NCBI RefSeq assembly: GCF_001885945.1
Contig: NZ_JXKQ01000006.1
Coordinates: forward strand, 62,585 to 126,584
DNA length: 64,000 bases
Source: Enterococcus hermanniensis
GTDB taxonomy: Bacteria > Bacillota > Bacilli > Lactobacillales > Enterococcaceae
Reading direction: 5' to 3'
The stretch's first letter is position 1; every line of letters begins with the position of its first letter. Positions 25,215 to 34,883 of the stretch are shown piece after piece. The translations under genes were made by a program, and so were the position numbers. Below the pieces are notes generated by a model, which was not told where the DNA came from, did no database searches, and saw only the letters and a program-made list of their open reading frames with translations.

Positions 25215-25874
25215 ATGGGTTTAGAGTTTATGCCGATTTTTGAGGAATGGGCCTCAGATTATGATAATGAAGTAAATGGAGGCAATCCAGAATACCGAGA
25301 AGTCTTTGCAGGCTATTGGCGGATTCTCGAGGAAATCACTACATTATCTGGTGAAATTGTGTTAGAGTTTGGTAGTGGAACAGGCAATCTCACGGAGAAA
25401 TTACTTGCTGCAGGCAAGACCGTTTATCCGGTGGAACCATCACAAGAAATGCTGAACATTGCGCAACAAAAATCTGCGCTTAAAGATGTTCCTTTTTTAG
25501 CGGGTGACATGGAAGCTTTTCCAGTACTTCCAGAAAAAATCGATACGATCGTCTCAAATCTAGTCTTTCATCACTTGACGGCTAGCGAAAAAGAACGGGC
25601 GATCCATCGTTATAATCAACTGCTGCCGATTGGTGGGAAGATTATTTTTGGTGATACGATGTTTTTGTCGAAAAAAGGTTATAATGAAATCGTAGCAGCT
25701 GAAAAGGCGCATAATCGAACCGAACTAGCGGCCGACCTTGAGCGTGAGTATTATCCACTCATCCCTGAGTTAGAAGCCTATTTTAGCACTAACGGCTTTC
25801 AAACAAGCTTTCGCCAAATGAATCGCTTTGTTTGGTTAGTCGTCGCAGAAAAATCAACGGAGGTAGAGAAATAA
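25215..25874 (+). CDS. yrrT: SAM-dependent methyltransferase (YrrT-like)
   Basis: 219 residues with a class I methyltransferase core: motif I is [12 protein letters not shown] (about residues 48-59), followed by [11 protein letters not shown] and the [10 protein letters not shown] block near 115. The first residues ([16 protein letters not shown]) closely follow B. subtilis YrrT, encoded in the yrrT-mtnN-mccA-mccB operon of methionine-to-cysteine conversion. Its acceptor is not established. It starts 18 bases after the mccA-like gene and ends two bases before luxS, so the three genes are one transcript. Confidence 0.85.
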   Translation: MGLEFMPIFEEWASDYDNEVNGGNPEYREVFAGYWRILEEITTLSGEIVLEFGSGTGNLTEKLLAAGKTVYPVEPSQEMLNIAQQKSALKDVPFLAGDMEAFPVLPEKIDTIVSNLVFHHLTASEKERAIHRYNQLLPIGGKIIFGDTMFLSKKGYNEIVAAEKAHNRTELAADLEREYYPLIPELEAYFSTNGFQTSFRQMNRFVWLVVAEKSTEVEK

Positions 25875-25875
25875 A

Positions 25876-26337
25876 ATGAGAATGAACGTAGAAAGTTTCA
25901 ACTTGGATCATACGAAAGTAGAAGCACCATATATCCGTGTAGCTGACAAAAAGACCGGCGCAAATGGTGACTTGATCGTAAAATACGATGTTCGTTTCAA
26001 ACAACCAAATAAAGAACATATGGAAATGGCATCATTGCATTCATTAGAACATTTAACAGCTGAATTGATTCGTAACCACGCTGACTATATCGTCGATTGG
26101 TCACCGATGGGTTGCCAAACTGGTTTTTACTTAACTGTTTTAAATCATGACAACATCGATGAAGTGATGGATGTTTTAGAATTAACAATGAAAGATGTTT
26201 TAACAGCAACAGAAGTGCCTGCTAGCAATCCTGTTCAATGTGGATGGGCAGCGAGCCATACTTTAGAAGGTGCACAAGAATTAGCACAAGAATTTTTAGC
26301 TAAACGTGCTGAATGGGGCAACGTTTATCCAGCCTAA
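25876..26337 (+). CDS. luxS: S-ribosylhomocysteine lyase LuxS
   Basis: 153 residues, typical for LuxS. The metal site is H55-S-L-E-H59 plus C122 in [11 protein letters not shown]; the start [11 protein letters not shown] is also characteristic. LuxS splits S-ribosylhomocysteine into homocysteine and DPD, the precursor of autoinducer-2. In this operon the homocysteine would feed the MccA-like enzyme, linking methyl-cycle recycling to cysteine synthesis and putting AI-2 production under the cysteine leader. GGAGGTAGAG precedes the ATG. Confidence 0.97.
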   Translation: MRMNVESFNLDHTKVEAPYIRVADKKTGANGDLIVKYDVRFKQPNKEHMEMASLHSLEHLTAELIRNHADYIVDWSPMGCQTGFYLTVLNHDNIDEVMDVLELTMKDVLTATEVPASNPVQCGWAASHTLEGAQELAQEFLAKRAEWGNVYPA

Positions 26338-26343
26338 GCAAGC

Positions 26344-26383
26344 AAAAAGCCGATACTCTAAGCGAGTATCGGCTTTTTATTTG
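26344..26383. terminator. Intrinsic terminator of the sulfur operon
   Basis: AAAAAGCCGATACTC / GAGTATCGGCTTTTT stem with a five-base loop; works on both strands, between luxS and the convergent MazG-like gene. Confidence 0.92.
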
Positions 26384-26397
26384 TTCTGGAGAAAATT

Positions 26398-26709
26398 TTA
26401 TAAGCCTAATTGTTTCTCTTTATCAGTCAAAAATTTTTCTAATTCTGCTTCGATATCAATATCCAAACGATTAGAAAGTTCTATTAACCACCAAATGTTC
26501 TCAGCCAATTTTTGTTCCAAAGTATACGGTGTCTCATCATAATAACGAGCTAATTTCGTCATCGTTAAGCGATTGAGATTTCCAATATCATTTGAAAGTG
26601 CTAACAGATCTTCTTCAATTGACCATTCACTTTGATGATGTTTTACTTCTAACTCATGATAACGTGAACGAATCCCATTGCTACGTTCAGCTAATTCTTT
26701 GATGTCCAT
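26398..26709 (-). CDS. MazG-like family protein
   Basis: 103 residues, all helical, with the pattern of short MazG-like nucleotide pyrophosphohydrolases: EEDLLALSNDIGNL at about residues 32-45 and ENIWWLIELSNRLDIDIE at about 70-87, each offering Glu/Asp metal ligands. Related enzymes hydrolyse non-canonical NTPs. The E-rich motif is less regular than in dUTPase or full MazG, so activity is uncertain. AAGGAAGGAG lies before the ATG. It precedes guaA on the same strand, but the spacing and a terminator suggest separate control. Confidence 0.7.
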   Translation of the reverse strand: MDIKELAERSNGIRSRYHELEVKHHQSEWSIEEDLLALSNDIGNLNRLTMTKLARYYDETPYTLEQKLAENIWWLIELSNRLDIDIEAELEKFLTDKEKQLGL

Positions 26710-26763
26710 AAAGTCAGCTCCTTCCTAAAATATTCTGATACTTAGCAGTATAGCTAAGGCGAT

Positions 26764-26793
26764 AAAAAAAGCCAGTCAATACTGACTGGCTTT
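26764..26793 (-). terminator. Intrinsic terminator of guaA
   Basis: AAAGCCAGTCA / TGACTGGCTTT hairpin; the seven-A run at its left gives the U tract for minus-strand transcripts leaving guaA. Confidence 0.88.
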
Positions 26794-26802
26794 ATCGAAA
26801 GT

Positions 26803-28371
26803 CTATTCCCACTCAACTGTTGCTGGTGGCTTGCTCGTAATATCATACACGATACGGTTTACATGTGCGACTTCATTAACGATGCGGACAGAGATTTTTT
26901 GCAAGACATCCCATGGGATACGGGCAAAGTCAGCTGTCATCCCGTCGATTGAAGTAACGGCGCGGATACCGATTGTGTAATCATACGTCCGACCATCGCC
27001 CATTACGCCGACTGAACGGATGCCAGGTAAGACAGTGAAGTATTGCCATACATCGCGGTCAAGACCAGCGTTGGCGATTTCTTCGCGTAGGATCGCATCT
27101 GATTCACGCACGATTTCTAATTTGTCTTCAGTGATTTCACCAAGCACACGGATACCTAATCCTGGTCCTGGGAATGGTTGGCGCCAAACGATTGAGTCAG
27201 GCATGCCAAGTTGTGTTCCTAATTCGCGGACTTCATCTTTAAATAATGTATTTAACGGTTCGATCAATTCGAATTGCATATCTTCTGGTAAACCACCAAC
27301 GTTGTGGTGCGATTTGATTGTTTGAGCTGTCTCAGTACCAGATTCGATCACGTCAGTGTAAAGCGTCCCTTGGGCTAAGAATGAAATACCTTCTTCACCG
27401 GCAAGTTTTGTTGCTTCATCATCAAAGACATAAACAAATTCATTTCCGATGATTTTACGTTTTTTCTCAGGATCAGAAACGCCAGCAAGTTTGTTTAAGA
27501 AACGATCTTTGGCATCGACTTTGATGATGTTTAAGCCGAATTTTCCGCCCAATGCTTCCATGACTTGTTCGCCTTCATTTTTACGTAATAAACCATGATC
27601 TACGAAGATCGATGTTAATTGGTCACCGATAGCTTTTTGTAAAAGCACACCGACAACACTTGAGTCAACACCGCCAGAAAGGCCAAGTAAGACTTTTTTG
27701 TCACCGACTTGTTCACGGATTTTAGCTACTTGCATGTCGATAAAGTTATCCATCGTCCAGTCGCCTTTACATTGACAAACATCTAGGGCAAAGTGACGCA
27801 ACAAGTCATTACCGTATTCTGAATGGCGGACTTCTGCGTGGAATTGGATACCATAGAAGTTGCGGGTTGTATCTTGGATCGCTGCGATTGGGCAATCTTT
27901 ACTTGTGCCGACTTTTTCAAAACCCTCAGGAACTTTAGTGACTAAGTCGCCATGACTCATCCAAACGGTTTGTTCTTTAGGTGTGTCAGCAAAAAGAACA
28001 GCGTTATCAGAAAGTACTTCTAAGGTTGCTTGTCCGTATTCACGATTTTTGGCAGGTTCAACTTTACCGCCTAAGTTATAAGTGATTAATTGCATGCCGT
28101 AGCAGATACCTAAAACAGGGATTCCTAATTCAAAGATCTCAGGATCGATCGAGAAGGCACCGTCATCATAGACACTATTTGGTCCACCAGAAAGGATGAT
28201 TCCTTTTGGATTGATGGCTTTGACTTCTTCAGCAGTGATGCGGTGGCTCATTAGTTCTGAAAAAACACCGAATTCACGGATACGACGAGTGATTAATTGG
28301 TTATATTGGCTACCATAATCAAGTACGATAATTTTTTCTACATTTGTTAATTCAGTAGAAATGTTTGTCAC
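26803..28371 (-). CDS. guaA: GMP synthase (glutamine-hydrolysing)
   Basis: 522 residues, the usual length. The N-terminal class I glutaminase has the nucleophile Cys in LGICYGMQL and His/Glu in [11 protein letters not shown]. The ATP-pyrophosphatase P-loop is [10 protein letters not shown], and the C-terminal dimerisation domain ends in [11 protein letters not shown]. It amidates XMP to GMP. The start is GTG, with AGGGG about ten bases upstream. No guanine riboswitch or other structured leader is seen in the 55 bases before coaA. Confidence 0.98.
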   Translation of the reverse strand: MTNISTELTNVEKIIVLDYGSQYNQLITRRIREFGVFSELMSHRITAEEVKAINPKGIILSGGPNSVYDDGAFSIDPEIFELGIPVLGICYGMQLITYNLGGKVEPAKNREYGQATLEVLSDNAVLFADTPKEQTVWMSHGDLVTKVPEGFEKVGTSKDCPIAAIQDTTRNFYGIQFHAEVRHSEYGNDLLRHFALDVCQCKGDWTMDNFIDMQVAKIREQVGDKKVLLGLSGGVDSSVVGVLLQKAIGDQLTSIFVDHGLLRKNEGEQVMEALGGKFGLNIIKVDAKDRFLNKLAGVSDPEKKRKIIGNEFVYVFDDEATKLAGEEGISFLAQGTLYTDVIESGTETAQTIKSHHNVGGLPEDMQFELIEPLNTLFKDEVRELGTQLGMPDSIVWRQPFPGPGLGIRVLGEITEDKLEIVRESDAILREEIANAGLDRDVWQYFTVLPGIRSVGVMGDGRTYDYTIGIRAVTSIDGMTADFARIPWDVLQKISVRIVNEVAHVNRIVYDITSKPPATVEWE

Positions 28372-28401
28372 AATTATTACCCCTTTTCAAGTTATATTAT
28401 A

Positions 28402-28421
28402 AAAGAAAGCAAGCTTTCTTT
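28402..28421 (-). terminator. Possible weak terminator after coaA
   Basis: AAAGAAAG / CTTTCTTT hairpin with a four-base loop, directly after the coaA stop. The tail on the minus strand (TTTATAATAT) is AU-rich but not a clean U tract, so read-through into guaA is possible. Confidence 0.4.
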
Positions 28422-28426
28422 ATAAG

Positions 28427-29350
28427 CTAGTATTTACGCAAATAGATTTCATCAATGATATGATGCTTTGCCTTGTGCAAGATGATATCAGCTCGGCCTC
28501 TGGTTGGCAAGATATACTCTTCCAGATTCTTTAAATTAACATTTTTCCAAACATCTTGTGCCATTGCAAGGGCTTCTTTGCGGTCACCAATGGCGTAATC
28601 ATAATAATAATTCTCAGGAACTTTGAAAGCTGTGTCTAATAAAGACTCAAAGCGTTCTAAGTACCATCTTTCGATCATTTTTGGTTCAGCATCAACAAAG
28701 ATCGACAAATCAAAAAAGTCACTGACGTAGATTTGTTGATTTGCAGGGAGCTGCAAAGTATTGATACCTTCAACGATCAAAATATCTGGTGAATCGATCA
28801 GTTCATATTCGCCTTCAACGATGTCATACACATCATGGGAGTAAGTCGGGATCGGGATATTTTCTTTACCGGATTTTACTTCATTCAAGACATCGATCAA
28901 TTTTTCCATGTCGTAACTTTCAGGAAACCCTTTACGATCCATGATCCCGCGTTTTTCTAAAATCGCATTGGGATACAAAAAACCATCAGTAGTAATCAAT
29001 TGAACGGTTTGGTGTTTGAACAAACGGCTCAATAAGGTCTGTAATAAACGAGCGGTGGTGCTTTTTCCAACAGCGACACTACCAGCGATGCCGATAATGA
29101 AGGGCGGCATTTTCACATAACGATGTAAAAATAGTCCCTTGCTCAATGTCAGCGATTCAAAATCTTTCATGTACAGATGGATCAAGTGACACAATGGAAC
29201 ATAGACATCTGCTACATCTTTCATAGAGATGCGATCATTCAAACTTTTGATACTATCTAACTCAGCTTGGGTTAACGGTGTGTTCTCCGGGGTATAAAAA
29301 TCTTGCCAATCATCCCGGGCAATCCGATAATAATTCCCTCTTTCGTTCAT
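28427..29350 (-). CDS. coaA: Pantothenate kinase, type I
   Basis: 307 residues. The P-loop is GIAGSVAVGKST (about residues 92-103), followed by TTDGFLYPN and KGFPESYD, all typical of the bacterial CoaA (type I, feedback-inhibited by CoA) family. It phosphorylates pantothenate in the first step of CoA synthesis. The open frame continues six codons upstream, but GGAGG lies five bases before the ATG at 29350, which fixes the start. The gene lies directly upstream of guaA on the same strand. Confidence 0.96.
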   Translation of the reverse strand: MNERGNYYRIARDDWQDFYTPENTPLTQAELDSIKSLNDRISMKDVADVYVPLCHLIHLYMKDFESLTLSKGLFLHRYVKMPPFIIGIAGSVAVGKSTTARLLQTLLSRLFKHQTVQLITTDGFLYPNAILEKRGIMDRKGFPESYDMEKLIDVLNEVKSGKENIPIPTYSHDVYDIVEGEYELIDSPDILIVEGINTLQLPANQQIYVSDFFDLSIFVDAEPKMIERWYLERFESLLDTAFKVPENYYYDYAIGDRKEALAMAQDVWKNVNLKNLEEYILPTRGRADIILHKAKHHIIDEIYLRKY

Positions 29351-29768
29351 AGCAGCCTCCATACTCATATACTAAGTACTTCAATTTTGGATAAAATGAA
29401 ATACTATTTTTTATTCCGTCTATCTGTTATAAAGGCCATTAATTATAGTGATGTTTGATATTATTTAGCCTGTCATAAAGGTTTACGAAGAGCGGAATAG
29501 ACATCATTGATAACTGCGCTTATTCTAACATAAAAAAGTTCTTCAAAGAGCGCTTGCTTGTCAAGATATCCGAATATTTTCTATTTAAAAAGTATTATCT
29601 CTCATTGTATCCGAAAAAAACCCTAAAAAGCTATTAGAATAGTAGGAGTTTCATCATTTTTTTAATTGAATGTGAAAAAACTTTTGAGATATTAAGAAAT
29701 GAGCTGAAATCAAGCCAAATAGTAACCTTACGTTCGATACTATTTAACTGAATAATCGAAGCATTTCA
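29351..29768. other. AT-rich intergenic region
   Basis: About 420 bases without a convincing gene between the divergent coaA and SGNH hydrolase genes. A minus-strand TTGACA occurs near 29554-29559 but lacks a properly spaced -10. No strong hairpin was found. Confidence 0.4.
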
Positions 29769-29777
29769 TGCTATGAT
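29769..29777 (+). promoter_or_regulatory. Extended -10 promoter of the SGNH hydrolase gene
   Basis: TGCTATGAT is a good extended -10 element, 79 bases before the start codon. Confidence 0.5.
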
Positions 29778-29855
29778 AGAGAAGAATTCTTTGTTAAAAG
29801 GATAGTCAAAAATTACCGAAAATAAATAAAACAATCAGAAAGTAGGTACGCAAGG

Positions 29856-30437
29856 ATGAAAAAAATCGTTTTATTTGGGGATAGCTTGCTAACAGGCGTC
29901 ATGAATGGTGAAACAAGCGATATTTTAGATCAATACATTCTTGATGAACTAAGTGAGATGGGATTTCCAGGTTATCAGTTAATAAAATTGGGCCAAAGAG
30001 GTGAGACATCTTCTGATGGAGTAAAAAGAATTGAGGAAGCAGTGGAAGCAGAAGGCGATTTTGTGGTAATCTCCTTTGGTACTAATGATTCATTGAACCT
30101 CAAAAATAGTGTTGATCTTTTTGGCGAAAATATCGAACAAATGCTTCGTTCGTTTGATGCCGCTAAAATCATTTTATTGACACCAGGCTACGTGAACACC
30201 GCAATCAGGACGGACGGCGACAATGAACGACAACAAATTTTTGCCGAACGAGCGAAACAAGTAGCAGAAGTATCGGGAGTTAATGTGATTGATCTTTATC
30301 ACCACATGACAGTCTATCCTGAACCAAACGAGTTTATCCAAGCAGCAGACGGAATTCATCCTTCAATGGAAGGCTACCATTTTTTAGGGGCCTTGATTGC
30401 TCGTGATATCAAAGAAAAATTATTAGCAGAAGGGTAA
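29856..30437 (+). CDS. SGNH/GDSL family hydrolase (esterase or lipase)
   Basis: 193 residues showing all four SGNH blocks: GDSLL (residues 8-12, catalytic Ser10), GQRGE (block II Gly), GTND (block III, Asn) and DGIHPS (block V, catalytic Asp and His). There is no signal peptide, so it acts in the cytoplasm. Related small enzymes are arylesterases, thioesterases or carbohydrate deacetylases; the substrate is not predictable. It ends four bases before an RsmC-like gene, so the two are cotranscribed. Confidence 0.9.
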   Translation: MKKIVLFGDSLLTGVMNGETSDILDQYILDELSEMGFPGYQLIKLGQRGETSSDGVKRIEEAVEAEGDFVVISFGTNDSLNLKNSVDLFGENIEQMLRSFDAAKIILLTPGYVNTAIRTDGDNERQQIFAERAKQVAEVSGVNVIDLYHHMTVYPEPNEFIQAADGIHPSMEGYHFLGALIARDIKEKLLAEG

Positions 30438-30441
30438 AATT

Positions 30442-31041
30442 ATGGCAAATCATTATTATTCAGAAAATCCTGAAACAGCACACGATCTACATCAATGGTC
30501 GTTTGAACTTGCAGGTAATACCTTCCACTTCGTTACCGATAGTGGTGTCTTTTCTCGTGGAACCGTCGATTACGGTTCGCGTGTTTTGATCGAACATTTC
30601 GATGCAACAGAATTACCAGAAGGAACATTGTTAGATGTCGGTTGTGGCTATGGGCCAATTGGGTTAGCTTTGGCTTATCAAACCCAACGCCCCGTTGAAA
30701 TGATTGATGTTAATAATCGAGCGGTTGAATTGGCGCAAGGCAATGCCAAACGTAATGGTATCGAAGCGGATATCCACCAATCCAATATCTATGAAACGTT
30801 GAACCAGCAAACATATGCGGCGATTATCAGCAATCCACCGATTCGTGCAGGGAAAAAAGTTGTCCATCAGATTTTGAGTGATGCAGCACCGCTACTAAAA
30901 GTTGGCGGTAGCTTAACGATCGTGATCCAAAAGAAACAAGGCGCACCTAGTGCCAAAAGTAAAATGGAAGCAGTTTTCGGCAATGCGGAAATCATCGCCA
31001 AAGACAAAGGCTATTACATCATTCGCAGTGTCAAAGAATAA
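30442..31041 (+). CDS. Class I methyltransferase, RsmC-like (YbxB family)
   Basis: 199 residues. Motif I is LLDVGCGYGPIGLAL (about residues 58-72), and SNPPIRAGK (about 130-138) is the NPPY-type motif used by enzymes that methylate base amino groups. It matches the short Gram-positive relatives of RsmC, which makes m2G in 16S rRNA; the exact target is inferred from the family. The N-terminal HYYSENPETAHD is also family-typical. It shares a transcript with the SGNH hydrolase. Confidence 0.88.
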   Translation: MANHYYSENPETAHDLHQWSFELAGNTFHFVTDSGVFSRGTVDYGSRVLIEHFDATELPEGTLLDVGCGYGPIGLALAYQTQRPVEMIDVNNRAVELAQGNAKRNGIEADIHQSNIYETLNQQTYAAIISNPPIRAGKKVVHQILSDAAPLLKVGGSLTIVIQKKQGAPSAKSKMEAVFGNAEIIAKDKGYYIIRSVKE

Positions 31042-31050
31042 ATCTAGATC

Positions 31051-31088
31051 CTATCTACTCGTTTTTTAGTAGATAGGCTTTTTTTATT
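31051..31088 (+). terminator. Intrinsic terminator
   Basis: CCTATCTACT / AGTAGATAGG stem followed by CTTTTTTTATTTT. Confidence 0.92.
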
Positions 31089-31194
31089 TTACAAAGTTAT
31101 TTGGTCAGTATCTGAAACGCCTTTTAAAGAAAAAAGCTTTCTTTCTATTTTTGCCTTTGCTACACTTAAAAAAAATGGAGGAAGAAGGTCCAAA

Positions 31195-32211
31195 ATGAAA
31201 ATTACCATCAGACAAATTGCTGAACTTGCAGGCGTTTCTGTGACGACAGTTTCACAGATTTTAAATAATAAAGGAAGTCGTTTCAGCGAACAGACACATA
31301 GAAGAGTCATGGAAATCGTGGATGAGTACCAATACAAACCTGATTTTTTTGCAGCGAATTTGATTAATCGTCATTCGAAAACTATTGGAATGATCGTACC
31401 TGATGTAACGGATTTCTTCTTTTCTAAAGTGATCGAAGGTGTTGAGAGTTACCTCAATCCATTAGGCTATATGATTATTTTATGTAATTCTCGTCATGAA
31501 CTAGAACAAGAAAATCGCTACTTGAATGAATTGTCGCATCGTTCAGTAGATGGTATCTTGATGGCTACGCCGAACCGACTTGATAAGGATCATGCATTAG
31601 GTAGTGATTTTTATCGTCGCCACCCAATCGTCTTGATCGATCGTGGATTAAATGATCGTGACTGGGGTCAATTATTGGTGCAAGAATATGCGGGAGCTCA
31701 AGACTTATTACGAATGTTGGTACAAAAAGGACATCGTCATATTGGTATGTTGAAAGAGAGTGAAGGCTATTATCAATTGACTGAACGGGTAAAAGCCTAT
31801 CAACAAGTTGTGTTTGAATATCAATTACCATTCGATGAAAGCTATATTTGTTCCGGTGAATTGACCATTGCCGGTGGCTATCACGCAGCGAAAGAAGTCT
31901 TGAAAAACAAAAAAATCACGGCAATATTTTGTGGAAATGATGAAATGGCGATTGGCTGCTATCAGGCAATCTATGAAGCCGGTTTGAGAATTCCAGAAGA
32001 TATTTCAGTGGTCGGGTTTGATGGATTGGAAGTGAGCCAATACATGGTGCCGCCATTAACAACTGTCTTTCAGCCGAGTTTTGAAATTGGGTTCTCTTCA
32101 GCCAAATTTTTGGTAGATGCGATTAATTTTCCTTCTCAGCGAATTCCGAATAAAATATTCCAAACCAAATTAATTATTCGTGAGAGTGTAAAAAAAATAA
32201 AGCAGGGTTGA
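31195..32211 (+). CDS. LacI family transcriptional regulator of the nucleoside genes
   Basis: 338 residues. The headpiece (TIRQIAELAGVSVTTVSQILNNKG, residues 3-26) is a standard LacI helix-turn-helix, followed by a ribose-binding-protein-like core (TIGMIVPDVTDFFFSKVIEGVE; later GNDEMAIGCYQAI and SVVGFDGLE). It resembles RbsR/CytR-type regulators of pentose or nucleoside use. Its stop codon overlaps the -35 box of the promoter for the pyrimidine-nucleoside phosphorylase operon, which contains a palindrome it may bind. GGAGGAAGG precedes the ATG. The effector is unknown. Confidence 0.88.
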   Translation: MKITIRQIAELAGVSVTTVSQILNNKGSRFSEQTHRRVMEIVDEYQYKPDFFAANLINRHSKTIGMIVPDVTDFFFSKVIEGVESYLNPLGYMIILCNSRHELEQENRYLNELSHRSVDGILMATPNRLDKDHALGSDFYRRHPIVLIDRGLNDRDWGQLLVQEYAGAQDLLRMLVQKGHRHIGMLKESEGYYQLTERVKAYQQVVFEYQLPFDESYICSGELTIAGGYHAAKEVLKNKKITAIFCGNDEMAIGCYQAIYEAGLRIPEDISVVGFDGLEVSQYMVPPLTTVFQPSFEIGFSSAKFLVDAINFPSQRIPNKIFQTKLIIRESVKKIKQG

Positions 32212-32236
32212 CAACGGGTTAACTACCCGTTATGAT
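32208..32236 (+). promoter_or_regulatory. Strong promoter with operator filling the spacer (nucleoside operon)
   Basis: TTGACA (32208-32213), exactly 17 bases, TATGAT (32231-32236). The 17-base spacer is itself an inverted repeat, ACGGGT-TAACT-ACCCGT, extended to AACGGGT/ACCCGTT using flanking bases. A repressor bound here would lie between the two promoter boxes. The -35 box overlaps the stop codon of the LacI-type gene. Confidence 0.8.
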
Positions 32237-32241
32237 AGCGA

Positions 32242-32255
32242 TGGTAGCGCTAACA
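32242..32255 (+). promoter_or_regulatory. cre-like / LacI-type operator near the start of transcription
   Basis: TGGTAGCGCTAACA is near-palindromic with a central CG and matches the cre consensus at most positions. It lies at the predicted transcription start of the nucleoside operon, where CcpA would block RNA polymerase. Confidence 0.6.
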
Positions 32256-32273
32256 GAAAACGCTTCTCTGGTT

Positions 32274-32324
32274 GGTAAACTGTTTTACTAAAGTGGTTTA
32301 CCTTTCGCCATTTTATTGTATAAT
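32274..32324 (+). promoter_or_regulatory. Second promoter region with inverted repeat
   Basis: GGTAAAC (32274-32280) and GTTTACC (32296-32302) form an inverted repeat with centres two helical turns apart. The right arm overlaps a possible -35 (TTTACC), followed after 16 bases by TATAAT at 32319-32324, 26 bases before the pdp start. Confidence 0.5.
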
Positions 32325-32349
32325 AAATTTGAAGCATGGAGGAAAACCT

Positions 32350-33651
32350 ATGAGAATGGTAGATTTGATTGAGAAAAAAAGAGACGGAAAAGCCCTATCA
32401 AAGGAAGAAATTAATTTCATTATTGAAGGGTATACCGATGAGAGCATTCCTGATTATCAAATGAGTGCTTTACTGATGGCTATTTTTTATCAAGATATGA
32501 CGGATGAAGAAATTTCTCAGCTGACCTTAGCTATGGCGAATTCAGGTGAAATTATTGATTTGTCTTCAATTGAAGGGATCAAAGTCGATAAACATTCGAC
32601 TGGTGGTGTAGGAGATACGACAACAATCGTGTTGGCACCGCTTGTTGCAAGTGTGGGTGTCCCCGTTGCAAAAATGTCTGGACGAGGCTTAGGATTTACT
32701 GGTGGTACACTTGATAAATTTGAAGCGATTCCGGGTTTCAAAATTGAATTATCAGAACAAGAATTTATTGATATCGTTAATAAGAGTAAAGTGGCCGTCA
32801 TTGGCCAGTCAGGGAACTTAGCTCCTGCTGATAAAAAACTTTATGCCCTACGAGATGTGACTGCAACCGTGGACTCAATTCCATTGATTGCTAGTTCGAT
32901 CATGAGTAAAAAAATCGCTGCTGGAGCGGATGCCATCGTATTAGATGTAACGACCGGTGACGGTGCCTTCATGAAAGACATTGAAGATGCGAAACGTTTG
33001 GCCAGAACGATGGTTAGAATTGGTAACTTAGCAGGTCGTCAAACAATGGCTGTGATTTCAGATATGTCAGAACCATTAGGAGAAGCTATCGGGAACAGCT
33101 TAGAAATTGTTGAAGCAATCGATACTCTAAAAGGGAACGGTCCTAAAGATTTAACTGAAATGTGCTATGTCTTAGGAAGCCAGATGGTAGTACTAGCTGG
33201 AAAAGCAGATTCGTTAGAAGCGGCCCGATTGATGTTAGAAGACGCGCTTCATTCAGGCAAAGCATTAGAAAAATTCCGTGAGATGGTTAAAGATCAAGGC
33301 GGTGACGAAAGCGTGATTGATCATACAGAAAAGATTCTAACGGCTAAATATAAAATCGAACTACCTGCAAAATCATCTGGATATGTGACTAAGTTAGTTG
33401 CAAATGAAATCGGGATCGCTGCAATGACTTTAGGGGCTGGACGAAAAACAAAAGAAGATGATATCGATCACGCAGTCGGTATCAAGTTACACAAAAAAGT
33501 TGGCGATCAAGTCACAGAAGGTGAATCTTTGTTGACGATCTATGCGAATACACAAGAAGTTAGGGATGTTGAGAAGTTACTTTATGAGAATATTTCAATT
33601 GGAGATATTCCGAAAGAACCAATTTTGATCCACGATATTATTACAGAATAG
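32350..33651 (+). CDS. pdp: Pyrimidine-nucleoside phosphorylase
   Basis: 433 residues. The family signature lies in [22 protein letters not shown] (in pieces near residues 109-130), with KHSTGGVGD near 81-89 forming the phosphate site. It splits uridine, deoxyuridine and thymidine into base and pentose 1-phosphate. The start is ATG 32350 after GGAGG; the frame is open upstream but not preceded by a ribosome site. First gene of a run continuing with deoC, cdd and a nucleoside transporter, all apparently driven from the promoters at 32208-32324. Confidence 0.96.
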   Translation: MRMVDLIEKKRDGKALSKEEINFIIEGYTDESIPDYQMSALLMAIFYQDMTDEEISQLTLAMANSGEIIDLSSIEGIKVDKHSTGGVGDTTTIVLAPLVASVGVPVAKMSGRGLGFTGGTLDKFEAIPGFKIELSEQEFIDIVNKSKVAVIGQSGNLAPADKKLYALRDVTATVDSIPLIASSIMSKKIAAGADAIVLDVTTGDGAFMKDIEDAKRLARTMVRIGNLAGRQTMAVISDMSEPLGEAIGNSLEIVEAIDTLKGNGPKDLTEMCYVLGSQMVVLAGKADSLEAARLMLEDALHSGKALEKFREMVKDQGGDESVIDHTEKILTAKYKIELPAKSSGYVTKLVANEIGIAAMTLGAGRKTKEDDIDHAVGIKLHKKVGDQVTEGESLLTIYANTQEVRDVEKLLYENISIGDIPKEPILIHDIITE

Positions 33652-33715
33652 GTAATTAAAACTTTTTTATAACAATAAAAAGTATATTATAATAAAACGA
33701 AGTGAGGACTTAGCA

Positions 33716-34378
33716 ATGGAAATCAATCGAATGATCGATCACACGCTCTTAAAAGCGGATGCAACACAAGAAAATGTTATGAAAATTATTGAAGAAGCAA
33801 AAAAATATCGTTTTTACTCTGTTTGTATCAATCCAACGTGGGTATCATTAGCAGCTAAAGAATTACAAGGCGAACCTGTAGCAGTTTGTACTGTAATCGG
33901 CTTCCCTCTTGGTGCGACAACTACTGAAACAAAAGCATTTGAAGCAGAGAATGCAATTGAAAATGGTGCAGATGAAGTAGATATGGTCATTAATATCGGC
34001 GAATTAAAAGCTGGAAATACTGAAAAAGTTCAAAAAGATATCGAAGCAGTCGTTGCTGCCGCGAAAGACAAAGCGTTAGTTAAAGTAATCATCGAAACAT
34101 CTTTACTAACAAATGAAGAAAAAATAAAAGCTTGTGAATTAGCAAAAACAGCAGGAGCTGATTTTGTCAAAACTTCAACAGGTTTCTCAACCGGTGGAGC
34201 TACGGTAGAAGATGTTCAATTGATGCGAGCAACAGTTGGACCTGAAATGGGTGTTAAAGCTTCTGGTGGTATCCACAATACTAAAGAAGCAGAAGCAATG
34301 ATCGAAGCAGGTGCTACACGTTTAGGAGCAAGCTCGGGTGTAGCAATCATGAACGGTCTTACAGGTAATGGCTACTAA
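33716..34378 (+). CDS. deoC: Deoxyribose-phosphate aldolase
   Basis: 220 residues. The Schiff-base lysine is K152 in [26 protein letters not shown] and KASGGI are further conserved blocks. It cleaves deoxyribose 5-phosphate to acetaldehyde and glyceraldehyde 3-phosphate, the last step of deoxynucleoside catabolism. GTGAGGA lies before the ATG. The 64 bases after pdp contain a weak ACTTTTT/AAAAAGT hairpin and a TATAAT box near 33685, so an internal promoter is possible. Confidence 0.97.
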   Translation: MEINRMIDHTLLKADATQENVMKIIEEAKKYRFYSVCINPTWVSLAAKELQGEPVAVCTVIGFPLGATTTETKAFEAENAIENGADEVDMVINIGELKAGNTEKVQKDIEAVVAAAKDKALVKVIIETSLLTNEEKIKACELAKTAGADFVKTSTGFSTGGATVEDVQLMRATVGPEMGVKASGGIHNTKEAEAMIEAGATRLGASSGVAIMNGLTGNGY

Positions 34379-34411
34379 AAGTTTTTAGATAAGAAACAAA
34401 GAGTATGATGA

Positions 34412-34822
<411 letters not shown>

Positions 34823-34883
34823 ACCAAGTTCATTCAGTCATCGCACTGTTGAAAAAAAATCATATTTAGGGGGCTTTACAGAA

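Noticed and set aside
28372-28426. Guanine riboswitch before guaA
   Set aside because: The space is only 55 bases and shows none of the conserved loop sequences.
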